Shown here: positions 25,004-35,300 of the stretch, piece after piece
How the letters are laid out: each line of letters begins with the position of its first letter
Numbering within the stretch: position 1 is the first letter of the stretch
Assembly: GCA_947650365.1 (NCBI GenBank)
Contig: OX393550.1
Span: 101,335,472-101,399,471, forward strand
Source: Chamaelirium japonicum
Lineage: Eukaryota; Streptophyta; Magnoliopsida; Liliales; Melanthiaceae
Direction: 5' to 3'
DNA length: 64,000 nt
Made by a program: the position numbers and the translations under genes
The notes under the pieces: generated by a model
What the model saw: the letters and a program-made list of their open reading frames with translations, nothing else
Told to the model about the DNA's origin: nothing
Databases searched by the model: none

Positions 25004-25584
25004 TGTCCTCAACAAAACCCACCCCTACCCCACCTCCCCATGTGCTAGAGGTTGCGGCACATGGGGTAGCCACCAAGAATTGTTACGAACCTTTTCGTTT
25101 GTTGATATTTACACCCACAAAATTACTAGGACTCCATTTGATATTGGTTCACCTCCCCCTTCTTATTTCACCACCAAACAGTTCCACATCATGTCGGTTG
25201 AGAGCGACTGACACGCACAGTAGCGAACCCAGGATCTTTTCTCAGGGGGGGCATAATTATTAAAAAGTAACTACAGTCGTTGCCTTATAGTCGGAGGCTT
25301 CGGTCGTCGGCGTGACAATGTCCCTACCCTTCATTCGATCGTGTAACAAAAGGCATGTTAGAATTTTGCCTCGAGTGGAGGAGGATTTTGGTCTTCATAG
25401 TTCTTCAAAAATTTGGGGCTATAACTAGCCAACTTAGTCAGGTTACTCGGGTCATGAATAATAGACCAAATCCTCGGGTTTTTTTTGGGAAAGTTTTATA
25501 CATACCCCTAAAAACCTGTAAATATGCACTGATTCTCATTTACTAAAGGCCATGGGATGAACCCTACAAGGATGCCACGTGTAC

Positions 25585-25880
25585 GGGTGGTGGCTAACGG
25601 CAATGGGTGTCGTCCGACTAGTGGTAAGCATCGATGGAGGCAACGAGTTGTGGCTAGTGGCCGGTGGGGCCAGCCATGGGTCGCCAGTATGGGCGGCAGA
25701 CACCGGGTGGTGCCCGACGGGGCGGTGGTCATGGGGGTGGTGGCCAACGGCGACATGTGGCCCATGTTGTAGTGAGGCGGTGGACGGCAGCATGGCGGGG
25801 GGTGGTGAGTGGCGGGGCGACTGGTGGTGGGCGACATTAGGTGGTGGTGGTGACGTTAGGTGGTGGTGGACTTGGTGGCA
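25585..25880. other. GGTGG-rich low-complexity core of hAT-2
   Basis: Interrupted GGTGG/GGCGG repeats leave open frames on both strands rich in Pro, His and Thr or in Gly and Trp. These are composition artefacts. It resembles the core of the foldback element at 54610-55431. Confidence 0.6.
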
Positions 25881-26054
25881 TCCCCCTATTGAACATATAT
25901 CGAACATTCTCATGGAGTTGTCCCATAATTTGTTCCTCAGTTTGTTCAAATAATGATACTCATTTCAAATGTTAGTACTGATTTACATTCAGCCATTGAG
26001 CAGCTTCGAGTGGGCACCTCCATATGAAGTTGGCAACTAAAAGTTGGCTAGCAT

Positions 26055-26370
26055 TGTTTTTTGAATAAATTACACTCTTCCCCCCCCCCCCCCCCTCTCT
26101 AAAGTTTAGCTCAAAAATATTTAACCCCTCTATATTTAAAAAACTACATTTTGCCCCCCTTCAATTCAGTTTCTATCAGATAAAAATTACCAAATGGGAA
26201 AATTAAGTAGTTGGCAAAGGGGCATTGTGCTAACATTTCAAACTTTAGGAGTGATTTGGAACAAAATACACTATAGGGGGTTTAAGTGTTTTTGAGCTAG
26301 GAGGGGTTCTCAAAAAAAAAAAAAAAAGTGTTTTTGAGCTAAACTTCAAGGGGGCAAAGGTAACTTGCTT
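26055..26370. mobile_element. MITE-like inverted repeat nested in hAT-2
   Basis: The left arm with AAAGTTTAGCTCAAAAATAT and CCCCCC runs pairs with the right arm around GTTTTTGAGCTAAACTTCAAG. A partial duplication of TGTTTTTGAGCTA lies near 26288 and 26327, separated by poly(A). Confidence 0.65.
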
Positions 26371-26441
26371 TTTTTTCCCCCAAAGTGAGGGGGGGCTTGA
26401 GCCCCCCCTGGGCCTAACGTAGGTCCGCCCCTGGACACGCA

Positions 26442-26740
26442 TGTTGATCGGGAGCAACCAACACGTCATGTTGATCGGGAGCAACCAACACGTCCCTAGG
26501 AAGGAGAAGGAAGAAGATGAGAGTGGGAGGAGAAATAAGAAGAGCAGGTGGTGAGCTGCATGGGACTGACGACGAAGGTGGAGGTGCCTATATCATTATG
26601 CCTAGGAGGCTTCGATGATACATCTGGTAGGTTTTTGTTTGTTTTAAGTAGGGGGCCCAAGTAATTTTGCTGGTGCAAATAACATCATCCTTTATTTTTT
26701 GTCAACCAATTTAAGCAGACCAATTTTAGATTGCGGTTTG
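26442..26740. repeat. Dispersed repeat R2, copy 1
   Basis: It shares TGTTGATCGGGAGCAACC-like and ATATCATTATGCCTA(G/A)GA segments in the same order with 56480-56740. Divergence is high. Element type is not known. Confidence 0.5.
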
Positions 26741-26789
26741 GGGGGAGTTGTCAACCAATCCAAGCAAGCCACGTTTATGGCCGTACGAG

Positions 26790-27545
26790 CATCACAGGGT
26801 ACAACTACGGTTGTATCCCAGCAGTAACCTGTTTCCCTCTCGGGTGGTCGTAGGATCGAATTCAAGGTTTGTCTTGCGTTGTATGGCGGATAAATAAACT
26901 TTTGAGCAGGTCAATACATTTTCCCGGGGGGGATTAGTTTGAGCCCGAAGGTTTCGGGTAGGGGTGGCAATGGGTATTGTCGGATCGGGTTCGTGTCGTG
27001 TCTAGTTTCGGGTCGTGTCCAAAAGCCCTAGACCCGAACCCGACCCGTTTAACTAATCATGTCTAGATCCTAAACCCGTACCCGATCCGTTTATAAACGG
27101 GTAGACCCGATAAGACCTGTTTACCACATGGGTTTATTCAGTTGACTCGATCCGACTCGACCCGACCTAAGCCGATAGACCCGCTGATACTATATATTAC
27201 AGTATCGGATTGCAGGTAGACCCGACCCGACCCGACATGACCCATTGAATTTTAAACGGATCTTTCCGGGTCTACCGTGTCCAGACCCTAAACCCGGACC
27301 CGAACCGTTTATTAAACGGGTCTATCGTGTCAACCCGTTTACAACCCAAACCCGTTTAGCCCTGACACAGACCCATGTCAAGTCTGCCGTTTCGGGTCCG
27401 AAATTGCCAGCCCTAGTTTCGGGACACCCAACTACGGTTGTATCCCAGCAGTAACCTGTTTTCCTCTCGGGAGGTCGTAGGATCGAATTCAAGGTTTGTC
27501 CTACGTTGTATGGCGGATAAATAAACTTTTGAGCAAGTCAATGCA
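26790..27545 (+). repeat. 120-bp direct repeats flanking a hAT MITE
   Basis: ACTACGGTTGTATCCCAGCA ... AACTTTTGAGCA at about 26802-26915 recurs at 27429-27540 with few changes. Both carry GGATCGAATTC, which is similar to a Pol III B box. The repeats could therefore be parts of a tRNA-derived SINE, but no A box or tail is clear. The hAT MITE lies between them. Confidence 0.55.
26959..27415. mobile_element. hAT MITE family H1, copy 1 (457 bp)
   Basis: The ends are TAGGGGTGGCAAT and the complement of TAGGGCTGGCAAT. The 8-bp duplication GTTTCGGG lies at 26951-26958 and 27416-27423. The interior is filled with variants of GACCCGAACCCGACCCG. Copy 2 lies at 46927-47342 in the same orientation. Confidence 0.93.
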
Positions 27546-27979
27546 CAGACACCCAACGATCTCAAAATGAAAAAAGATTAGCTGAGTCAAAGTGTGTCCA
27601 CTGCCCGAAAGGTTTAGGGACATGACGCGCCATGATTAGCCCGAGCCTGAAGTGGGTCCATTGCCCGAAAGGTTTCGTGTGCTCGCTCGCCTCGCTCGCT
27701 CGCGCACATACACATCAATCAAGAAGTTGAGTTCTACCACATGGCTTGCTCCACAAAGCTGACAGTGTTACAAGGAATCCAATCAACTAAAACCCAGTGC
27801 ACAGAATTAGAAACACCATGAAAGCAAGGCTACACTCAGCAATAGAGAACACAGCAAAGGGAAAACATGCAGGTCTTGCTCCTTTGGTTGCCCTTGCATG
27901 GCATTTAGAAGTCCCCCCCTTGCAAGACCTGCGAGGCCGCCTCCCGGAATGATTCTCCTCTGTTGTCCTAGATGCTTCA

Positions 27980-28047
27980 TGCTCCTCGCAGCTGGGTGCG
28001 ATCAAGAACCTGCATGCCGTCGTACCCATGGAAGTTGAGATAGCCAT
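27980..28047 (-). other. Probable 3' UTR exon of the DUF1365 gene
   Basis: On the minus strand ATTTTTTCAG| precedes 28047, a strong acceptor. A donor CAG|GTAAATC lies 13 bp after the DUF1365 stop codon (29155). Joining them gives a 1.1-kb intron in the 3' UTR. The left limit is not known; a minus-strand frame of 86 codons continues to 27787 but lacks recognisable features. The alternative is a terminal exon of a different gene. Confidence 0.4.
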
Positions 28048-28099
28048 CTGAAAAAATATGACATCTAGGTTGTTTCAGCAGCACATATTAACCATGGTT

Positions 28100-28400
28100 G
28101 GAGGGTTCGGCCGAACCAGAAACCCGTTCGGATTTCAGCTGGTCCGAACCGAAACACCGCACGAACACAACATATGCCCCGATTCAGATCTGGTTCGGCC
28201 GAATAGGTTCCGGTTCAACCGAATTCCGAGCAAATCAAAATCGAATTTGCCGGATCAGATCGGAAAACGATTTTTGGTCGAAACGACTGATTTCAGCGAG
28301 CCCGAACCGTCTGGATCGGTTCGTTTACGAACGGTCCGAATCCAACCCCAACCTGAATTCTCAAACCTTATTATTGGTTTCGGAATTTCAAAAATAACAA
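28100..28400. repeat. GGTTCGG/CCGAACC-rich repeat
   Basis: GGTTCGGCCGAACC-type palindromes and CCGAATCC variants are spread over 300 bp, resembling interiors of plant hAT MITEs. Ends and target duplication were not resolved. Confidence 0.5.
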
Positions 28401-28421
28401 TAAAAAAAAAAACATCAAAAC

Positions 28422-28536
28422 ATGCTACATACTATAGCAAGAATAAAATCTAATCTAATAAACCAACTCCAACACAATCTTTAATTCTCAGCCCAGTGTG
28501 GTCGAAATGTTCGCAAGCAAGATGCAATAACAAATG

Positions 28537-28590
<54 letters not shown>

Positions 28591-28704
28591 TGCTACACAC
28601 TATAGCAAGAACGAAATCTAATCTAATAAACCAACTCCAACACAATCTTTAATTCTCAGCCCAGTGTGGTCGAAATGTTCGCAAGCAAGATGCAATAACA
28701 AATG

Positions 28705-28785
<81 letters not shown>

Positions 28786-28890
28786 TACACACTATAGCAA
28801 GAACGAAATCTAATCTAATAAAACAACTCCACACATAATCTTTAATTCTTAGCCCAAAGTGGTCGAAATGTTCGCAAGCAAGAGAGAGAG
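28422..28890 (+). repeat. Three tandem units each ending in a GA array
   Basis: The block CTATAGCAAGAAnnAAATCT ... GTTCGCAAGCAAGA is present three times. The first two copies also carry TGCAATAACAAATGATAT before the array. GA arrays follow at about 28541-28588 and 28709-28782, with a short one at 28880-28896. The units are nearly identical, so the expansion is recent. They lie in the putative 3' UTR intron of the DUF1365 gene. Confidence 0.9.
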
Positions 28891-28894
28891 AGAG

Positions 28895-29015
28895 AGGGAT
28901 GTCTCACTTAATGGGGCAATGACCCTATATATGTACATAAGATGGGGTCACCTACAGTGAATATACCCCAAGAAATGACTAACTAACCAATATAGAGGCT
29001 ATACACACTCTAACG
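28895..29015 (-). repeat. Solo LTR fragment of a short-LTR copia family
   Basis: It shares GGGGCAATGACCCTATATATG, GATGGGGTCACC and CACACTCTAAC in order with the LTR at 33630-33800. It is diverged and lacks a clear outer terminus. Confidence 0.65.
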
Positions 29016-29168
29016 GGATTGAAGTGTGAATAAAATACTACATCCTTCGAAGAAAAGATTGACCACACTGTGAAATGCGACTTTGGGACAACACTGGCGG
29101 AGAAAAAGATTTCCAAATTCAGCATAAATAACTAACAGCAAACATGAAGATTTACCTGTAATAAGGCA

Positions 29169-29378
29169 TCATGACCATGGCCATTTAGCATCATTCCATA
29201 CACACCACCGGCTCCCGCCGTCCCCAATGCTTTTGTGGTTTGAGTGGTTCTCGCTTGACCCAGCTTTGAGAGGGCAGTGCAGTCCCTGGTCGCGAATTAC
29301 AGCATCATCTCTATACATTGGGTTCAGAAGCTTTGGATGCTGCTGAAAAGCTACTTTTTTCCACCAAAGCTTGAGAGC
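29169..29378 (-). CDS. DUF1365 gene, exon 5 (terminal coding)
   Basis: Acceptor CCTTTCAG|G; 69 codons then TGA. The frame begins [15 protein letters not shown], which continues exon 4's YWQ without a phase change, and ends [10 protein letters not shown]. This is the C-terminal signature I associate with plant members. It lies 14.2 kb from exon 4, and an automated gene finder could easily miss it or assign it separately. Confidence 0.88.
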   Translation of the reverse strand, partial: ALKLWWKKVAFQQHPKLLNPMYRDDAVIRDQGLHCPLKAGSSENHSNHKSIGDGGSRWCVWNDAKWPWS

Positions 29379-32300
29379 CTGAAAGGGGCATGAAGAAGAA
29401 TATTAAAGACTTGAATTTAAGTAGATTCATGCTGTGAAAAGGTCATAGATAATCCCAAAGGCCCTGTTTGTATTTCCCGAGCAGTAAAGCGAAGGTCATA
29501 TAAGTGAGAACTGCAAGTGCACACGTACGGACGATAATGCTCGAAACTAGAGCCACTCGTATTGCTTTGGGTGAAATCTGCAAATGTATTGGAACAAGCA
29601 TAGGTACTCAGATTTGACGAGATTTTTAAAACTTCAAGCAAATGTAGTTACTGCTGGGAAATACACGCAGCGCCAAAGAGATTCGGGGATGATGCTTCTC
29701 TGCAGGGTTTGAATATCAGAATTTGTTGGTACATGGTAAGTAGAGTTCAAATGATCTTTGTTACAATGCGAAGAAACCCAAAGGGCACACCATGGGAGAA
29801 CCCTCAAGGGGAATGTTCAAATGTAATAGGCCTCAAAGCCAACAATATAAAGGATTACAAAGGGATGTGGTCACATGCGGGTGAGAATACCATACAAATG
29901 TAAAAGGAAAATATAGCAATGTAAAGATATGTAAAGGAAAAGAACCTAAAGAAAATTACTCTTAACAACCCCCTCCCCCCCCTCTTTTCCCTCAAGGTGG
30001 GGACTCACATAGAGTTTGCAAAAAAGCGTCAGACCGACTTGTAAACCCGATTGACTTGCACGCATGACAACCGAGGAACCCGACGGACCTACAAGCAGGT
30101 CAATCGGGGAACCCAACCAACCTGAAAACGAGTCACCAGACTGACATATTGAACCCCCTCCCCCCCCCCCCCTCTTTCATGGAGAAAGACAAAACAATAA
30201 ACCGTCGACACGAAAAGAGGAATGTCGGGATGCAGTATAGCAACCTAGAGAAGGTAGCTAAAGAAGTGGTGGCCGAAGTACTAAGACTGCAAGCTGAGCA
30301 GGAAGCACGATCACAAAAGATCACGAGCATGAGTACCACAGCTACTACCGAGTCAAGATGCCGAAGGTGCAATGCGGTGATTAGTTCGACCAGCGCAACG
30401 ATCCTACAGTGACAATACTATTGAAACAACCTCCGATGAACTATAAGTTGAAGAGGTTGGTGATGCAAGTGGTGGCATAGGACGGTGAAGCGTTGCCGTA
30501 GGCAACTAACCCAAAGATTTGCAAAGGAGCGCATAGCACAACTCAGTGAAGAGCTGAGCGATGCTTGAAGAGTAAGGTATGAAGCGCAAGGCGCGACTCA
30601 AAGAAGAGCGATGTGAGGCGCAGCTCAATAAAGAGCTAAGCACGATCCAGAGAGAGAAGTGTGGAGCACGAGCACGGATCAAGGAAGAGCAATGTGTGGT
30701 GAGTCTGGTGACACACGGCTCAAAAAGAGAGCAATGGGCGGCACAGCTCAATGAAGAGCAAGACGTGGGAAGACAAAAGGTGTATAAGCGCAAGCGTGAA
30801 TGGGTGCAGGTGCACAGCACAAGCAGACGTGCAAAGACCCAAAGTCGAATATGTGATGTGCGCAGATGAACTAGCAACATGATGGAGAATAGGAGATGCA
30901 ACAAGAAAGAACTGTAAGATCCTCTCTCGATTGGTCAATGCAGAGGATAGAGCAAATCTAATTGGTCGCTATTGCTCGAGATCGGCGACAAACGCGGATC
31001 AATGGCAAGCTTCAGATCCCAACGATCGCAGTGGAGAGGTGGCATAGATGACTGAATGGGATGAATCCTGAATCCTCAATTTGTGGCACCTCAAATCGCG
31101 GCATCGATGGATTGTGCATGCTGGATTGCGAGACGAACGATAGTGACAGATGAATGGCAAACCTCAGATCATGCATGGGATCACTTAGGGCTAAAACATG
31201 GTGCAAAACCTATAGCCCATAGCAACAGAACCAAGATAGCAAGAGGAGATCCTCAACCCTAAGGTCGACACCGTCGAGGTTGTGGGGGAGAATGCCAACA
31301 TGCTTCTAAAAGACTACAAATCAAAATCAAGGCCAAAACCGGCCTCATGGTGACTGTCTATTGAGTAGACATGTTCGTGCTAGAAGCTGAGAATCAAGCT
31401 CAGCGGAGACCACAATTGCGATTGAGTAGAGGTGCAGCATGGCCAATGGATGCCGCTACGAGCAGTCGCAAGATGGTGCCAATAGGAGTCCATTGATCCG
31501 GATCAGGATTGGGATTATCGTGCAGCAAATTGGGATCGAGATCGCCTATAGATAATCTATCACGGATCGAGATTGCATAGAAGATCATTTGTTTCCTTGT
31601 AACCCAGAGGAAGACTTCATGTGAACGGGATGTATTCCTCATCCTTTGGTGCTTGAGGATCTTGACCGCTAGCTTCTTTCCCGGGAGCACAAATCGGGAT
31701 TGAGATCGCCTATAAATAATCCATCACGGGTCAAGATTGCGCAGAAGATCGATTATTTTCTTGTAACCCATAGGGAGACTTGATTTGCACGGGATGCATT
31801 CTTCATCCCTTGGTGCTTGACGTTCTTGATTGGCTGCCTTTCAGGGGAGCTATTCTGTCTTTGCTGGGCTAAGCAGTGGAGAATCTGGAGATAGGACATG
31901 AGCAAAGGTCGGATTCAGCATCCAGTCAAAGCGGGAGTAGCAGGTCGGGTTGAGTTGAACTTATTCATTTGTTAAAGAGGAACCGACCAACATGGAATCA
32001 TATTTTGACAAATGTCGATCAAAATTACCGACATATGTCGGTATTTGGAGGCTCCAACATAAAAAAAAGCCTGAATTATCGATATTACAATTTGTCAATC
32101 GACATTGTCGATGACTGTCGACGTATGTCGGTGATTTGTCGATGTTGTCGGTGAAAAGAACATATGGCTGTACAATTATTTCATTTGTCGAGCTCTTATC
32201 AGTGACATCTTCGACATTTGTCGGTTTGTCGGTGGATTTCAATGGAAAAGCTGGGATTCCCAGTTGTTGCTCTTCCTTTGTGAATAAAATATAAACTTTT

Positions 32301-35300
32301 GGATTGGTAGCATTGTATAAATTGTATGTTTGCTTGTATTAATAGTTTGCAGTTGTATGCTTGTATTTTGTATAGGACTTGAGCATTCTAGCACTATGTT
32401 TGTACTTTGTACAACTATTTTACAATCGTTGAAACTTTGAGTTACTTTGAGATTTTGTATGGCATTCTACTTTGTAATTTATTAAGTGGTTTAAAATTTT
32501 AAACATGAATCTAAAGTCCTAGATAAGAAGATATGCGTATTTACGTCACATAAAGGTTATCCTGAAGTTTTGCTGAAATATTCCATCTTTTCAATATCAA
32601 ATGAACAAAATCAATATCTGACCGAAAAATGACAAATTTTTATCGAAAAACACCGAAATTTGACCGACAAACGAAATATTTCCACCGAAATTTGTCTTTC
32701 CATTTTATAATTTTCCCACCGATAAATTACCGAAAAACAAATGTTTTTTCTTTTTTTGTCCAACCGACATGGACACCAAAAACAACATTTAAAACCTTGG
32801 CAACCAATGACATGGGTCGGATCAAGATCTGATAAAAAGACCTGGGCCGTTATATGAAATGGAAGGCTGGGATGCCCTTGCATCCTCTTCCACTCACGAG
32901 TCATGAGCTGATATGGCACAACCTCTTTGATTTAGAGTTTTGCCCAAGCGAAGCAGCAACAATGTAGTTGTTGGCAAGGTTTAAAATCACGGTATCGGTC
33001 GGCCCTGAACCGGTATGTACCAGCCGGTACGTACCGGTACCGACCGATACGGACCGATACCGGTTGAGAAAAAAAAAAAAACCTGTTAGTACTGGTTCGT
33101 ACTGACCGATACAGACCGGTACATACCAGTACCGGCCGGTATGGGCCAGGTATCGGGATCGGATGCAGTACCGGTCTTGAACCGGCTAAAACCGGTACGT
33201 ACCGGTATCGACCGAGATTTAAAACCCTGGTTGTTGGTGAGGATCTAACGTGTGAAGCAATGCAATTCAGAGGCGTTGATCCATGAAGCAGGGGATATGC
33301 TGGAGTAGTAGCGACAACGAGGAAGCCTCGATGGTGGCTCAGGCAATGGTGCTCTGTCGGGATCAAGTTGGATAGGCGCTCTTCTCTGTGGCAAGGGTGA
33401 CGACAATGCATCGAGAGCCAGATGCTATTGTGATGGATCTAGGGCTTGTATAGATAGGCCAATGATGGAGCTTTGAAGAGAAAGTGTTTACCACGAAGAT
33501 GATTCAAGCCTCTGGATGGCATTGAAGCCGTTGTATGGGGTTGTTTCAAGCAACAGAACATTGGGTTGATTCAACACCAAAAGGAGTAAGTGGATGCCAT
33601 GGTGATGGGGTTGATTCAAGCAACAAAACTGTTAGATCCAAAGAGAAAAAAAAGAAAAAGTGGATTTTGGGAGTAAAACCTTGATTTACTCATTTGGGCA
33701 ATGGCCCTATATAAGTCTATACAAAGGATGGGGTCACCAAAGGGTGAGCATACCCAAACAAGACTAAAAAGACCTACTAAAGTATTTACACACTCTAACA
33801 CCCCCCCTCAAACTCAGGGTGGATCATACACCATGAGTTTGAAAAGAAGATATCGAAAACGCTAAATAGTGTGCGTCTTCGTAAAGAAATCTGCAAGTTG
33901 CTCTGCAGAAGACACATGTGGAAGTGAGAGTGTCCCGTCCTTGTAGTGATGTCGAACATAATGACAATCCAACTCAATATACTTTGTGCACTCGTGAAAG
34001 ACCGGATTACTAGTAATCTGAATAGCACTTCGGTTGTCACAGTGGAGGGGAGTTGAAGAGGTCAACTGAACACCCATATCCTCGAGTAAACGACACAGCT
34101 AAACGACCTCACACGAGGTGCGTGCCATAGCACGATACTCGGCCTCGGTACTAAAGAGCGAAACGATCTCCTGCTTCTTGTTTTTCCATGAGATGAGCGA
34201 ATCACCGAGAAAGATACAAAAGCCATAGAAATGGTGAATGTGTCGGGGATCCGATTCCTTAATATGCGCTCCTCAAGCAAGTACATATAAGCGTCAATGT
34301 GCTGCAACAATATAGAGTTTTATACAATTGAATATGACATATCGAGATATCAAAAATGATAATTGATATACACTCACCTCGCACATCACCCATGATGTTC
34401 TCTTATATAGTTTGTTAATTAATTGAGGGGTTACAATGATCCTATCAATTACAACATTAGGTCTATAGTGACAACGATCCCATAAATTATTAAGAGACAA
34501 AATATGTTATCCTTCCAAAATGGATTATATAGTGAATAACTTACAATTTATTTATGTTTCCATCAAGAAAAGCTATCATTGACTCTCGCTCTTCAGACGA
34601 TAGCCTTTTGATATATTTATCCACGCCAATGACCTCCTCTTCTATTTCCTTATGGAGAGTTTTCTTTTTGTAAGTGGTATATGGAGAACATATTAGCGGA
34701 CCCGGTTTCTTCATCCGCTGTGATGTAAGAACTTTTAATAGATTGCTGATCGAAAGTATATCTACATCAAAGATAGCTTTCTTGTGATCCGTTCCCTTCA
34801 CCTTCTCAGTTTTCTTCTTATTCTCATTCTCCTCTTTTCCCTCCACCTCGCCTCCCTCCTCTTCATTAATCTTTGCCTTCCATCTCCTTCCTTTCCCTGT
34901 CTATCACCCTCTACCTCGCCTTCCTTCTCTTCCTCATTCTTCTTCTCGACACCCATATCCTCATCAAATAAAGAGAATCTATCTTCATTCTCCTTCTCCT
35001 TCTGCACATACCGTTCAAGATAAACATATAGTCAGTAAATATATATATACAAAAAGTATATAAATAATTAACTATAGAAATCGTTATTGATTTACCTGAC
35101 TGTCTAAACTGATGCAGTGTTGATTGTATTGTTCTCTAAGTAAAGAGAACTCCTTCACATGTCTTTCCTCAATTGAGATCTTCCTCTCATATTTCTCCTC
35201 CATTGAGGAGATCATCTTTGTATATTTCTCCTCAAGTGAGGAGAATTTTTTCTCAAATTTCTCCTCAAGTAAGGAGAATCTTTTCTCAACTTTCTCCTCA

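Larger units (their letters stand above)
25218..26433. mobile_element. hAT-type non-autonomous element hAT-2 (1,216 bp)
   Basis: It starts CAGTAGCGAACCCAGGATCT and ends with the complement of CAGGGGCGGACCTA. The exact 8-bp duplication GACACGCA lies at 25210-25217 and 26434-26441. Inside are a GTGG-rich core (25585-25880), the shared GAAGTTGGCAAC module and another inverted-repeat element (about 26055-26370). No transposase is encoded. Confidence 0.9.

Noticed and set aside
25508..25953. Frames rich in Pro, His and Thr or Gly and Trp
   Set aside because: They come from the GTGG-rich low-complexity core of hAT-2 on both strands.
28422..28890. Regularly spaced near-identical units considered as a CRISPR-like array
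   Set aside because: Units are about 170-200 bp with GA arrays in a plant genome; they are tandem duplications.
30149..30869. Plus-strand Lys/Glu-rich frames 30149-30412 and 30579-30869 as genes
   Set aside because: They arise from GAAGAGCAATG-type repeats inside a presumed decayed LTR element and show no domain.
32932..33411. Minus-strand 159-codon frame rich in Tyr, Arg and Pro
   Set aside because: It crosses the hAT MITE at 32975-33229, including its TSD, so it cannot be an old gene.
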